61,595 bases of DNA from Nocardioides luteus (GCF_014648595.1 NZ_BMRK01000024.1:1-61595); one strand, 5' to 3'. Shown: positions 1 to 7,536, counted from the first letter of the stretch. Numbers and translations: made by a program. Notes: generated by a model from the letters alone, not told the origin.

Positions 1-2
1 CA

Positions 3-176
3 CCAGCAGCCTGGACCGAAGCCCACCATCTGAAACCCTGGTCCGAAGGCGGCAAGACTAATCTCGCCGACATGGTCTTGTTGTGTCCGAGCGACCACCG
101 GCGGATCCACGATCCACACTACGACCACGAACGGCTGCCCAACGGGCAGATCCGATTCACCCGGCGCACCCTCTGA
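3..176 (+). CDS. HNH endonuclease, C-terminal fragment (13E12/DUF222-type)
   Basis: The reading frame enters from the left window edge and stops at 174-176. The visible 57 residues contain an HNH pattern: EAHHLKPW, then a Gly-Gly-Lys-Thr-Asn-Leu stretch, then LLCPSDHRRIHD, which supplies the HH, N and H positions of the metal-finger nuclease fold. This tail (HNH followed by a short RLPNG..RFTRRT end) is what I know from the multicopy DUF222/13E12-repeat proteins of actinobacteria. The N-terminal part lies outside the window, so intactness cannot be judged. The gene is followed by repeat-rich intergenic DNA, which fits the mobile habit of this family. Confidence 0.75.
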   Translation, partial: PAAWTEAHHLKPWSEGGKTNLADMVLLCPSDHRRIHDPHYDHERLPNGQIRFTRRTL

Positions 177-215
177 CCCACCTCTCGGTGGTGGAGTGCG
201 GCGAGACCCGACCCT

Positions 216-328
216 CCGGTGGTCGAGCTTGTCGAGACCTCTCCTTGAGGAACGCCGAGCCCCCGGTCTGTCGTGGGCCACCGAGCAGATCTTTCGCAGA
301 GGGTCGTCTCGACAAGCTCGACCACCGG
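216..328. repeat. ~110-bp MITE-like repeat, copy 1
   Basis: The ends are inverted copies of a 19-bp core. The left core GGTCGAGCTTGTCGAGACC is at 221-239 and the right core (CGTCTCGACAAGCTCGACC) at 305-323. The interior contains the stretch GATCTTTCGCAGAGGG near the right end, which recurs in copies 2 and 3. It has no ORF of its own. Size and architecture resemble a MITE or REP-doublet; no transposase for it is seen in the window. Confidence 0.7.
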
Positions 329-466
329 TGCCGACCACCGGGGGCCTCCAGGGCCTGGGTTCCGACGCGACCGACCGGGAAGCGGATTGTGCTGGGCTCG
401 GCACGCCTTCGCCCACAGATCCGGCGGCTTGACGGCGAGGAACGCGGACGGGGCTCGCACCTCACT

Positions 467-573
467 CCGGTGGTCGAGCCTGTCGAGACCCCTCTTCAAG
501 CGACGCCGGCGCCCCGGCTTGTCGCGCACCCATCGGCCTGATCTTCTGCGGAGGGTGGTCTCGACGAGATCGG
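467..573. repeat. ~110-bp MITE-like repeat, copy 2
   Basis: Same layout as the copy at 216-328. The left core GGTCGAGCCTGTCGAGACC is at 472-490, followed by a related interior ending in GATCTTCTGCGGAGGG. The right core is degenerate (GGTCTCGACGAGATCGG, 557-573). It lies 44 bases left of the ISL3 element. Confidence 0.65.
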
Positions 574-616
574 CTGGGAAGCCGGCTGTGTTGGTCTCGA
601 CATGCCTCCATTTGGT

Positions 617-2055
617 GGCTCATCCCAATCGGGGGTGTAGGAGTTGGGGTCTGAAGCCGCCGGTCTCGAGCAGGCTTCGGGCGATGTAGTTGGTCAGGTT
701 GCGGAACCCGAGTGCGGAGCCGCGCAGGTGTTCGAGCCGTCCGTTGAGCGCCTCGGTCGGCCTGTTGCTGGTGCCGGGTCGTTCGAAGTAGGCGAGCACG
801 TCAGCGGCTCGCTTCTTCAGGGTCCGGCCCAGGGTGGTGAGCTCGGTGAGCACCTTGGGGACGCCGGCGCTGAGGTCGGTGATCAGCTTCTCCATGAGCT
901 CGCGGCCACGTTGCCGGTTCTCGTGGCGATAGGCGGCGATCATGCGCTGGTAGACACCCCAGGTCGCCTCGACCTCGACGTGAGCGTCATCAACGAACAG
1001 CGCGCGTAGCCTGTCGCTCTGCTTGTCGGTGAGCAGGTCCGCGCCGGTGTGCAGCGTGCGCCGCGACTTGTAGAGCGGGTCGTTCCTGAACCCACGGTGC
1101 CCGTGGATCGCGAGTTGGACCCGGCGCCGGCACCTGTCGAGGGCGTCACCGGCCAGGCGCACGACGTGGAAGGGATCCATCACCGTGACCGCGTCCGGGA
1201 TCTCCTCCGCAGCGGCGGTCTTGAACCCGGTGAAGCCGTCCATCGCGACCACCTCGACCGCGTCACGGAAGGCGTCGTCGCGGTCGGCGAGCCAGGTCTT
1301 GAACGCCGCCTTCGACCCGCCCTCGACCATGTCCAGCAGCCTTGCTGGGCCGGCGCCATCGCGGACCGGGGTGAGGTCGATGATCACGGTGACGTACTTG
1401 TCGCCACGCTTGGTGTGGCGCCAGAGGTGCTCATCGACGCCGATGACCTTCACGCCCTCGAACCGCGTGGGGTCGTTGATCAGCAGCCGCTTGCCTTCAG
1501 CCAGGACCGCGTTGTTGGCGGTGTCCCACGCGACCCCGAGTCCCTCGGCGACACGGGCGACGGTGAGGTGTGCGACCACGATCCCTTCCAGCGCCCACCG
1601 CAGCCCGGTGCGCGAGAGCTTCGCGCGTGGCTCCGCCGCGGCGCTGGTGTCTTGGCGCCACACGTGTCCGCAGTCGGCACAGCGGTAGCGGCGCACTACA
1701 ACTTCCAGCACGGTCGGTCGCCAGCCCAGCGGCTCGTGGGCCAACCGCCGGATCACGGTGTCACGAGCAGCGCCTTCGCTGCCGCACCGTCGGCACCACT
1801 GATCTGGTTCCACCACGCGGCACGCGAGGACCGCACGATCCGGTTCAAGTCGTTGTCCGGTCACGCTCAGACCGAGGCCGTCGAGTCGAGCGAAGGCGGT
1901 CAGGTCAGGGCGGCCGAAGCCGGCCGGCGGGGTAGCGTCGGACACGTCGAGGTCCTTCGGATGGATGGCGTAGGAACCTCCGTCGTCGGGAGACCTCGAC
2001 GTCTATCTGCGGACCGACGCGCCCGGCCGACCTACACCGTCATCTGAGAAGACCC
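617..2055 (-). mobile_element. ISL3-family insertion sequence (1439 bp)
   Basis: A complete-looking IS with one transposase on the reverse strand. The left end at 617 reads GGCTCATCCCAATCGGG and then GGTGTAGG. The right end, read inward from 2055, is GGGTCTTCTCAGATGAC and then GGTGTAGG. The two imperfect terminal repeats share the outer GG-TC-TC pattern and the inner GGTGTAGG. ISL3 elements typically have such ends and make 8-bp target duplications. The immediate flanks (CATTTGGT left, CTGAAACG right) do not match. The left flank instead nearly matches the flank of the IS remnant ending at 4327. The transposase stop codon overlaps the left terminal repeat. Confidence 0.85.
620..1945 (-). CDS. 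ISL3-family DDE transposase
   Basis: A 441-residue transposase. A zinc ribbon is visible at the N-terminus (CxxC at residues 51/54 and CxxC at 89/92), followed by a helix-turn-helix-like region (about 115-150). The DDE catalytic core follows, with Asp171 in VIGVDEH, Asp236 in VVAMDGFTGF and Glu398 in NRPTEALNGRLEHLRG, the order and spacing expected for ISL3 transposases. The length is normal for the family and no frameshift or internal stop is present, so the protein is probably functional. The start ATG at 1945 leaves about 110 bases to the right IS end, room for its promoter. Confidence 0.93.
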   Translation of the reverse strand: MSDATPPAGFGRPDLTAFARLDGLGLSVTGQRLEPDRAVLACRVVEPDQWCRRCGSEGAARDTVIRRLAHEPLGWRPTVLEVVVRRYRCADCGHVWRQDTSAAAEPRAKLSRTGLRWALEGIVVAHLTVARVAEGLGVAWDTANNAVLAEGKRLLINDPTRFEGVKVIGVDEHLWRHTKRGDKYVTVIIDLTPVRDGAGPARLLDMVEGGSKAAFKTWLADRDDAFRDAVEVVAMDGFTGFKTAAAEEIPDAVTVMDPFHVVRLAGDALDRCRRRVQLAIHGHRGFRNDPLYKSRRTLHTGADLLTDKQSDRLRALFVDDAHVEVEATWGVYQRMIAAYRHENRQRGRELMEKLITDLSAGVPKVLTELTTLGRTLKKRAADVLAYFERPGTSNRPTEALNGRLEHLRGSALGFRNLTNYIARSLLETGGFRPQLLHPRLG

Positions 2056-2288
2056 CTGAAACGTCTTCGACGACGACGGGACCGGCGAGGAGGAGGGCGC
2101 GGTGAGCTAAAGGAATGGAGCTTGCTCGGCTTCGACGCCGCCGCAAGCTCCGGTGAAACGGTCGGTACTGGTCGGTCGTCGTCGGTCACCACCGGATGGC
2201 GGCGTCCCCCACGCTCGGCGTTCGCGCAGGTCAGCGGCTCGTTCGCCCAATGGGCGCATCAAGCGATAGACGCAAAGCCGACGTGATT

Positions 2289-2320
2289 AGGTCGTCGGTT
2301 CGATTCCGACAGGCGGCTCC
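2289..2320 (+). tRNA. tRNA 3' fragment (tRNA-Thr-like), probable att-site remnant
   Basis: Bases 2294-2310 form a perfect T-arm (GTCGG, loop TTCGATT, CCGAC). They are followed by the 3' acceptor strand AGGCGGC and discriminator T (2318). The sequence from TAGGTCGTCGG onward agrees with my memory of actinobacterial tRNA-Thr. No matching GCCGCCT 5' acceptor strand or anticodon arm is present about 72 nt upstream, so this is not a complete tRNA gene. Such 3' halves are typical leftovers of tRNA-targeted integration. Confidence 0.55.
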
Positions 2321-2322
2321 GG

Positions 2323-2366
2323 CGAACAGCCCCTGACCTGCGCAAACGCAGGGCAGGGGCGGTTCG
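2323..2366. terminator. hairpin behind the tRNA fragment
   Basis: 20-bp arms at 2323-2342 and 2347-2366 pair at 18 of 20 positions around the loop CAAA. GC-rich with no U tract. The position right after a tRNA 3' end suggests it is the original tRNA terminator carried along. Confidence 0.6.
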
Positions 2367-2577
2367 GTTCTGGTGGTCGCGCGATGCGCTGGCCTCACGG
2401 CTCTGCCCGACACCGACGTCGCTCTCCTCTGCGACGGACCCCTTGCCGGCTGAGCGCTCGCGGCCGGCATCCTGTCCGTGTGCCGATAGGCCTCGCACCG
2501 CTCGGCAACGCAGCGTGGCGTTGCGTCGCGACCTGGCGGCGGCTCGGCGGGGCGAGATCGTCTCGTGCGTTGGCGGA

Positions 2578-2889
2578 CTACGGGAGCTTGGACGCGAGGA
2601 CGTCGGCCGCCAGGATCTCGGGTGCCGCGCCGAGGAGGTGCTGGTTGGCCGTCAGGGCTGCGACGATGGCGCCGTTGGCGTGGGCGTCGCGAGCGGCCTC
2701 GTCGGGGAATGCATCGAAGATCCAGAAGGTGTCGGCGTGGGTCCTGACCGCGAACCAGACAATCGTTCCTACCTCTTCGTTGGCGAGCGCGACAGCGCCG
2801 GCGAGCAGATCGGCGACCGCGTCGTGCTGTCCATCGGCCGCGACGATCTTGGCGACGAAGGCATACGGAAGTGATGCGGGTGTGGACAT
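2578..2889 (-). CDS. antibiotic biosynthesis monooxygenase (ABM/YgiN-like) family protein
   Basis: A 103-residue protein with the size and pattern of ABM ferredoxin-like-fold proteins. The N-terminal strand is AFVAKIVAADGQ, then a helix (HDAVADLLAGAVALANEE), a strand with aromatic/acid residues (GTIVWFAVRTH.DTFWIFDAFPDEAARDAH) and the C-terminal part ending LAADVLASKLP. Members act as small cofactor-free monooxygenases or quinol/aldehyde oxidants; the substrate cannot be told here. An AGGAGA ribosome-binding site sits 7 nt before the ATG. It is divergent from the GlxA-type regulator (108 bp between starts), which is the obvious candidate controller. It lies inside the IS-flanked unit. Confidence 0.8.
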   Translation of the reverse strand: MSTPASLPYAFVAKIVAADGQHDAVADLLAGAVALANEEVGTIVWFAVRTHADTFWIFDAFPDEAARDAHANGAIVAALTANQHLLGAAPEILAADVLASKLP

Positions 2890-2984
2890 GAGGGGTTCTC
2901 CTAGGTGTCGAGGTTTCTTGGTGAAGCGAGTTCAGCGTATGACGAGCAAGGGCATGTGAGAAGTGCCGCATACGACAGTATTGC

Positions 2985-2990
2985 TATTGT
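2985..2990 (+). promoter_or_regulatory. -10 box TATTGT, leaderless start of the GlxA-type regulator
   Basis: TATTGT is followed by 7 nt and then the ATG at 2998, so transcription would begin at or within a base or two of the start codon. Confidence 0.5.
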
Positions 2991-2997
2991 TCACGCC

Positions 2998-3939
2998 ATG
3001 CGTATCGGACTGATCGCGATCGACGGCTGCTTCGGTTCGGCTGTCGCGTCGATCATCGACATCGTGCGGGTGGCCGAAGGAGCCCGCGGCGATGTCGACC
3101 CGCGGATCGACCCGATCGAACTCGCCATCCTCGGACCGAAACGGCGAGTGACCACGACAACATCGATGACCCTGTCGGTGGACCACCCGCTGTCGGAGTC
3201 CGCAGAGTTCGACGTTGTCGTCGTCCCTGCGCTTGGAACCCTCACGGCCGCCGCTACCAACGACGCCCTCCAGAGCCGAGATGCTCGTTCGGTCATCGCC
3301 TCGCTCGGGCGCCTCGACGACGCGACCACCCGGATCGCCGCGGCGTGCACCGGCGTGTTCGCTGTCGCCGAGACCGGACGGATGCATCATCGGCGGGCGA
3401 CGACCAGCTGGTTCCTGGGGCCGGAGTTCCTGAAGCGCTATCCGACCGTCGCCCTCGATCTCGACACCATGGTCGTGGTCGACGGGAACCTCGTCACCGC
3501 CGGCGCCGCCTTCGCCCACATCGACCTCGCGCTCTCACTCGTGCGATCGATCAGCCCCGACCTGGCCCAACATGTCGCCAAGCTCCTCATCATCGACGAG
3601 CGCCCGTCGCAGGCGGCCTTCGTCGCCTACGAACATCTCCGGCACGAGGACCCGATCGTCGTCGAGTTCGAACGCTTCGTGCGCGCCCGCCTGGACGAAC
3701 CGTTCAACGTCGCCTTCGTCGCGCAGTCGCTCGGCACCAGCCGGCGCACCCTCGAACGACGAGTCCGTGCGGCGCTCAACCTCACTCCGCTCGGCTTCGT
3801 CCAACGGCTTCGCATCGAACGAGCTCGGCACCTCTCAGCAACCACGGACCTCACCTCCGCCGAGATCGCGCTACGGGTCGGTTACGCGAACGCCGAGACT
3901 CTGCGCTCCCTCCTGCGCAGGGAGCGACGCCGTTCCTGA
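2998..3939 (+). CDS. GlxA/FtrA-type transcriptional regulator (DJ-1/PfpI domain + AraC HTH)
   Basis: A 313-residue two-domain regulator. Residues about 1-170 form a DJ-1/PfpI (class-I amidotransferase-like) domain, with the nucleophile-elbow cysteine Cys117 in AAACTGVFAVAETG. Residues about 215-313 hold two helix-turn-helix motifs of the AraC family (FNVAFVAQSLGTSRRTLERR and later AEIALRVGYANAETLRSLLRR). GlxA-type regulators usually control divergently transcribed catabolic or detoxification genes, here the ABM-like protein. ATG 2998 was chosen because a -10 box ends 7 nt before it; the frame is open upstream but the DJ-1 fold starts here. It lies inside the decayed composite element and was probably acquired with it. 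Confidence 0.88.
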   Translation: MRIGLIAIDGCFGSAVASIIDIVRVAEGARGDVDPRIDPIELAILGPKRRVTTTTSMTLSVDHPLSESAEFDVVVVPALGTLTAAATNDALQSRDARSVIASLGRLDDATTRIAAACTGVFAVAETGRMHHRRATTSWFLGPEFLKRYPTVALDLDTMVVVDGNLVTAGAAFAHIDLALSLVRSISPDLAQHVAKLLIIDERPSQAAFVAYEHLRHEDPIVVEFERFVRARLDEPFNVAFVAQSLGTSRRTLERRVRAALNLTPLGFVQRLRIERARHLSATTDLTSAEIALRVGYANAETLRSLLRRERRRS

Positions 3940-4167
3940 CCTATCGCCATGCCTGTAGCCGGTGTCCTAGCGCTCGACTGGAACCATCTCTCAGCACGTC
4001 GCGTCGACGCTCCTGCGTCGCCCCTGGACGACCCACTCGACACGCCCGCAGCACAGGCCGTGTGACGTGCCCCAGCTTCCCGGACGGTCGGGGTTGGGTG
4101 GCTGTGATGTCGCTGCGTTCTCGTCGAGGGGGTCAGCAGACCCGATCAGGGTCGATTGGGATGAGCC
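3940..4167. other. intergenic, no gene seen
   Basis: Between the regulator stop and the ISL3 remnant. I see no ORF, RNA or strong hairpin. The left break point of the IS remnant is near 4168. Confidence 0.5.
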
Positions 4168-4327
4168 GCGAAGGCAGTCAGGTCAGGGCGGCCGAAGCCG
4201 GCCGGCGGGGTAGTGTCGGTCACGTCGAGGTCTTTCGGATGGATGGCGTAGGAACCTCCATCGTCGGGAGACTTCTATCTGCGGACCGACGCGCCCGACC
4301 GACCTACACCCTCATCTGGGAAGAGCC
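4168..4327 (-). mobile_element. truncated ISL3 element: right end only
   Basis: These 160 bases align with 1889-2055 of the intact IS with about ten substitutions and one 6-bp gap (roughly 93-94% identical). They include the first ~19 codons of a transposase and the complete right terminal repeat, which read inward is GGCTCTTCCCAGATGAGGG and then TGTAGG. Everything left of 4168, which would be the remaining 1.3 kb of the element, is missing. The outer flank 4328-4335 is CATTTGCT, nearly the same as CATTTGGT left of 617. Confidence 0.85.
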
Positions 4328-4385
4328 CATTTGCTGGTGACGGAGGGACGACCGACCAGGAAACTGGCAGGCGCTTGCACCCCAC

Positions 4386-4496
4386 CTCGGTGGTCGAGCT
4401 TGTCGAGATCCCTCTTCGAGCAACCCGGCCCCGCTCTGTTGCGCACCACCGGGCTGATCTTTCGCAGAGGGTGGTCTCGACAAGCTCGACCTCCGG
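4386..4496. repeat. ~110-bp MITE-like repeat, copy 3
   Basis: The left core GGTCGAGCTTGTCGAGATC is at 4392-4410 and the right core GGTCTCGACAAGCTCGACC at 4473-4491. The inner flank GATCTTTCGCAGAGGG is identical to that of copy 1. It is the best-preserved right end of the three copies. Confidence 0.7.
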
Positions 4497-4808
4497 TACT
4501 GGGGTTTCGACACTCCTCTGCCTAGGGGCTCCGGCGGCTTCACCAGCGGAGGCGAGTGGTCCCTGCCAAGACTCGACGTCGTCGCTTTCGAAGCTTCATG
4601 AGCCCGCGCCACACCCCTCGCCGCCGCCCCGATATTGGCGGAGATCTTTCTCGATCGGGTGCCGGGTCAAGGATGGCCGGAGGCCACCGCGCAAGCGGCG
4701 TCCGAAGGGCGTCCTTGACGCGGCGCGTGATCGAGAGACACTGGGAGATCGGGTCGGCGGCGAACCTGGGAACGAAACACAGCCGCTTGGCGATGTCCGC
4801 ACGCGCGT

Positions 4809-4857
4809 GGTCTCGACAGGCTCGGCCACCGGGGGTCAGGTCTCAACAGGATCGACC
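4809..4857. repeat. two 19-bp cores in 30-bp phase
   Basis: GGTCTCGACAGGCTCGGCC (4809-4827) and GGTCTCAACAGGATCGACC (4839-4857) are direct copies offset by exactly 30 bp. The same offset is seen at 61485/61515. Confidence 0.6.
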
Positions 4858-4907
4858 ACCGGGGCGCCGAATCCGAGGATGAGCGCGAGGTAGGAGAAGA
4901 TGGGGGT

Positions 4908-5426
4908 ATGCGCGTCCACATCGGTTGTGACCACGCCGGTCTCGAACTCAAGTCTCATCTGATCAACCGTCTGACGGAGCTCGGCTATGAGCCTGTCGAC
5001 CATGGCCCGTTCGTCTATGACGCACTCGACGACTACCCGGTCTTCTGCATCCGGGCGGCCGAGGGTGTTCGGCGCGACCGGGAGCAGGGGCTGGACAGCC
5101 TCGGGGTCGTGATCGGTGGATCGGGCAATGGTGAGCAGATGGCTGCCAACAAGGTGACCGGCATCCGCTGTGCGCTCGCCTGGAGCGAGGAGACGGCGAA
5201 GCTCGCGCGCGACCACAACAACGCGCAGGTGGTCGCGGTCGGTGGTCGGATGCACAGTCTCGAGGACATGACGAGGTTCGTCGAGATCTTCCTGGCCGAG
5301 CCGTTCAGCGAGGAGGAGCGGCACGCGCGCCGCATCGAGCAGCTCCACGCCTACGACGCCGACGGCGTACGTCCCCCGCTTCCTGACTCGGCCAAGGGCC
5401 TGGGGCCGGCCGAGGACCAGGACTGA
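4908..5426 (+). CDS. rpiB: ribose-5-phosphate isomerase B
   Basis: A 172-residue RpiB/LacAB-family isomerase interconverting ribose 5-phosphate and ribulose 5-phosphate in the cytoplasm. It begins with MRVHIGCDHAGLELK, the family's phosphate/substrate-binding start. The anion-hole loop region is VVIGGSGNGEQMAANK (near residue 65). NNAQVVAVGGRM precedes the C-terminal helix typical of actinobacterial RpiB. In this family most members have a catalytic Cys in the G-x-G-x-G loop; here it reads GGSGNGE, with Ser-Gly in that place as in the mycobacterial type. An AGGAG-like site precedes the ATG. nei follows 7 bp downstream and is probably cotranscribed. Confidence 0.92.
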   Translation: MRVHIGCDHAGLELKSHLINRLTELGYEPVDHGPFVYDALDDYPVFCIRAAEGVRRDREQGLDSLGVVIGGSGNGEQMAANKVTGIRCALAWSEETAKLARDHNNAQVVAVGGRMHSLEDMTRFVEIFLAEPFSEEERHARRIEQLHAYDADGVRPPLPDSAKGLGPAEDQD

Positions 5427-5433
5427 CCCGCCG

Positions 5434-6276
5434 ATGCCCGAGGGGCACACTCTTCACCGTCTCGCGCTAGACCTGAGCGATGCGTTCGCCGGGGAACAGG
5501 TCCGGGTCAGCAGTCCGCAGGGGCGGTTCGCCGACTCGGCGGCGCTGCTCGACGGCCAGGTCGTCACCGGCGCCGAGGCGTGGGGCAAGCAGCTGTTCGT
5601 CGAGTTCCCCGGCGAGCAGTACGTCCACATCCACCTCGGGCTCTACGGCAAGCTCGACCTCAAGCCCTACGCCGCCGAGCCACCGCTCCCGGTCGGCCAG
5701 GTCCGCCTGCGCTTGGTCGGCAGCGAGACGTACGCGGACCTGCGCGGCGCCACGACCTGCAACCTGGTCACCGCGGCCCAGCGGGACGTGGTGGTCGCGA
5801 AGCTCGGGCCGGACCCGCTGCGCGACGACGCCGAACCCAACCGGGCGTGGCTGCGGATCAGCCGCAGCCGCACCTCCATCGGTGCGCTGCTGATGGACCA
5901 GTCCGTGCTGGCCGGCGTGGGCAACGTCTACCGGGCCGAGGTGCTCTTCCGGCACCGGATCGACCCGATGCGGCCGGGCAACACCCTGCGCCGCAAGCAG
6001 TGGGATGCCATCTGGGCCGACCTGGTCGAGCTGATGAAGGACGGCGTCGAGAAGAACCGTATCGACACCGTCCGCTTCGAGCACACGCCCGAGGCGATGG
6101 GACGTCCGCCGCGCAAGGACGACCACGGCGGCGAGGTCTACGTCTACCGCCGGCACGGCCAGCCGTGCCTGGTGTGCGGCACGAGCGTACGCACCACCGA
6201 GCTGCAGCAGCGCAACCTCTTCTGGTGCCCGAAGTGCCAGCGCACCTACCGGCCCCGGACAAGCGTAGATAAGTAG
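5434..6276 (+). CDS. nei: Fpg/Nei-family DNA glycosylase (endonuclease VIII-like)
   Basis: A 280-residue base-excision repair enzyme that removes oxidised bases and nicks by beta/delta elimination. The start MPEGHTLHRLA shows Pro2-Glu3-Gly-His, the Nei-type variant of the catalytic N-terminus (Fpg proteins have PELPE). The helix-two-turn-helix is around SVLAGVGNVYRAEVLFRH. The C-terminal zinc finger is present (CLVCGT ... CPKCQ, two CxxC pairs, residues ~246-270). The length is standard. It starts 7 bp after rpiB, and that pairing is common in actinobacteria. Substrate preference within the Nei group cannot be read from sequence. Confidence 0.92.
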   Translation: MPEGHTLHRLALDLSDAFAGEQVRVSSPQGRFADSAALLDGQVVTGAEAWGKQLFVEFPGEQYVHIHLGLYGKLDLKPYAAEPPLPVGQVRLRLVGSETYADLRGATTCNLVTAAQRDVVVAKLGPDPLRDDAEPNRAWLRISRSRTSIGALLMDQSVLAGVGNVYRAEVLFRHRIDPMRPGNTLRRKQWDAIWADLVELMKDGVEKNRIDTVRFEHTPEAMGRPPRKDDHGGEVYVYRRHGQPCLVCGTSVRTTELQQRNLFWCPKCQRTYRPRTSVDK

Positions 6277-6330
6277 CCGGCACTACTCTCCGGCCTGCTA
6301 GAACGACCACGCAGCTCCCACCTCGAGACC

Positions 6331-6336
6331 TAGAGT
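6331..6336 (+). promoter_or_regulatory. -10 box TAGAGT, leaderless start
   Basis: TAGAGT is followed by 6 nt and the ATG at 6343. No Shine-Dalgarno sequence is available in that gap. Confidence 0.5.
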
Positions 6337-6342
6337 GAGGCC

Positions 6343-7419
6343 ATGTCGAGCCATGCCTTCGCAGACCGCCTGCGGAGCAGTGCCATCCGCCGCAGATTCC
6401 GTGATCCGGAGCTGCGGGCGGTGCTCTGGCTCGGGCTCTTCACGATCGTCCTGACCGTCCTGGCGGCCGCCCAGACGGGCTGGCTGCAGGTGGTCCCGGT
6501 GGCGGTGCTCACCGTGCCGCTGCTGCTCGGCGCGATCCTGCTCGGGCCGCGTACGCTCAGCTGGTTCGTCGTCTTCGTGATGGTGATGATCGTGGTCGCC
6601 GCGAGCCGGATCACCCTCTCCGACCGCGACGCCGCCGCCATCGTGGTGCACTTCGTGCTCGGCCTGATCGTGCTCTTGATGGCGATGCGGCGCAGCGAGC
6701 TCGGCGTCGGCGGGCTGAGCCACGACCGGATGTTCTTCGACCTGACCACGCGGCTCGACCAGGGCGTGATCCCCAAGCTGCCCCCCGGCTGGCTCGCCGA
6801 CTCGGCGGTCCTGCCGGCCGGCGGCACCAAGTTCGCCGGTGACCTGGTCATCGCCGTGAAGGTGGACGACCGCCTCGAGGTCGTGGTCATCGACGTCTCC
6901 GGCAAGGGCGTACGTGCCGGGACCCGGGCCCTGCAGCTCTCGGCCGCGTTCGGCGGACTCCTCGGTGCACTCCCGCCGGCCGAGTTCCTGCCGGCGGCCA
7001 ACAAGTACCTGCTCCGTCAGGACTGGCAGGAGGGCTTCGCCACGGCGGTCTACCTCTCCCTCGACCTCGACAGCGGGGCGTACGAGATCCGCACGGCCGG
7101 CCACCCGCCCGCACTCGTACGCCGCGCCGCCACCGGCCGCTGGGAGGAGACCCAGAGCGACGGGCCGGTGCTCGGTCTCATCGACGACGTCGAGTTCGAG
7201 GTCTGCGCAGGCGTGCTCGGGGTCGGCGACATGGTGATGCTCTACACCGACGGTGTGGTCGAGGCCCGCGGGGTCGACCTGGAGCACGGCATCGGCAACC
7301 TCGTCGCCACCGCCGACCACCTCGCCCTCACCGGACGAGGTGGGGGAGCGCTGCGCCTGCTCGAGGGGCTGAGCCCCAGCTCCGACGACCGTGCGCTGGT
7401 CGCGGTCGGACGCCGCTGA
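6343..7419 (+). CDS. membrane-bound SpoIIE/PP2C-type serine phosphatase
   Basis: 358 residues. The N-terminal ~115 residues contain about four hydrophobic segments (starting near residues 27, 48, 65 and 100). A cytosolic SpoIIE-type PP2C domain follows. Metal-binding motifs are FAGDLVIAVKVDD, VVIDVSGKG and, near the end, LYTDGVVEARG. Such proteins dephosphorylate anti-anti-sigma factors (STAS proteins) in partner-switching networks; no anti-sigma or STAS gene is adjacent, so the target is unknown. The start ATG lies 6 nt behind a -10 box, suggesting a leaderless mRNA. It is followed by two tRNA genes. Confidence 0.88.
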   Translation: MSSHAFADRLRSSAIRRRFRDPELRAVLWLGLFTIVLTVLAAAQTGWLQVVPVAVLTVPLLLGAILLGPRTLSWFVVFVMVMIVVAASRITLSDRDAAAIVVHFVLGLIVLLMAMRRSELGVGGLSHDRMFFDLTTRLDQGVIPKLPPGWLADSAVLPAGGTKFAGDLVIAVKVDDRLEVVVIDVSGKGVRAGTRALQLSAAFGGLLGALPPAEFLPAANKYLLRQDWQEGFATAVYLSLDLDSGAYEIRTAGHPPALVRRAATGRWEETQSDGPVLGLIDDVEFEVCAGVLGVGDMVMLYTDGVVEARGVDLEHGIGNLVATADHLALTGRGGGALRLLEGLSPSSDDRALVAVGRR

Positions 7420-7536
7420 GTCGCCGAACCCCGAAAACCACGGCGAGAACCGGCCAGTAGGGGAGCCGGTTACAGGTGTGAGCCAGATCTATGGCAGGAT
7501 TTCGCGGGTCGCACGAGGGCGCTGGCTCTCGCGTGC

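Larger units (their letters stand above)
177..616. other. repeat-rich intergenic region, no convincing gene
   Basis: These 440 bases hold no ORF I would support; every frame is either short or carries only repeat-encoded sequence. The content is two copies of a ~110-bp inverted-terminal repeat (216-328 and 467-573), a degenerate copy of its end near 187-214, and a further repeat-like stretch at 590-616 resembling the one near 36811-36840. The ISL3 element begins directly after it. Confidence 0.7.
2056..2577. other. gene-free segment inside the IS-flanked unit
   Basis: No supported protein gene; long ORFs here have shadow-like composition. It contains a tRNA 3' fragment (2289-2320) followed at once by a strong hairpin (2323-2366). 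The rest, about 2056-2280 and 2370-2577, shows nothing I can assign. Confidence 0.5.
4328..4907. other. repeat-rich intergenic region, no gene
   Basis: 580 bases without a supported ORF. It holds MITE-like copy 3 (4386-4496), then a stretch around 4497-4560 resembling the repeat arm seen near 36811-36860. Two 19-bp cores exactly 30 bp apart are at 4809-4827 and 4839-4857. The last ~50 bases are the upstream region of rpiB. Confidence 0.6.

Noticed and set aside
2056-2063. CTGAAACG as target duplication of the intact ISL3 element
   Set aside because: It does not resemble the left flank CATTTGGT at 609-616. The matching flank is at 4328-4335.
2246-2320. A complete tRNA gene
   Set aside because: Only the T-arm and 3' acceptor strand fit. 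The 5' acceptor, D-arm and anticodon stem are absent, so only a 3' fragment is reported.
2231-2971. 246-codon reverse ORF across the tRNA fragment and ABM gene
   Set aside because: It overlaps the well-supported ABM gene in another frame and is Arg-rich, as shadow ORFs are here.
7448-7471. Hairpin AACCGGC...GCCGGTT before tRNA-Gly as terminator of the phosphatase gene
   Set aside because: Only 7 bp with a 10-nt loop and no U tract. Possible, but too weak to list as a feature.
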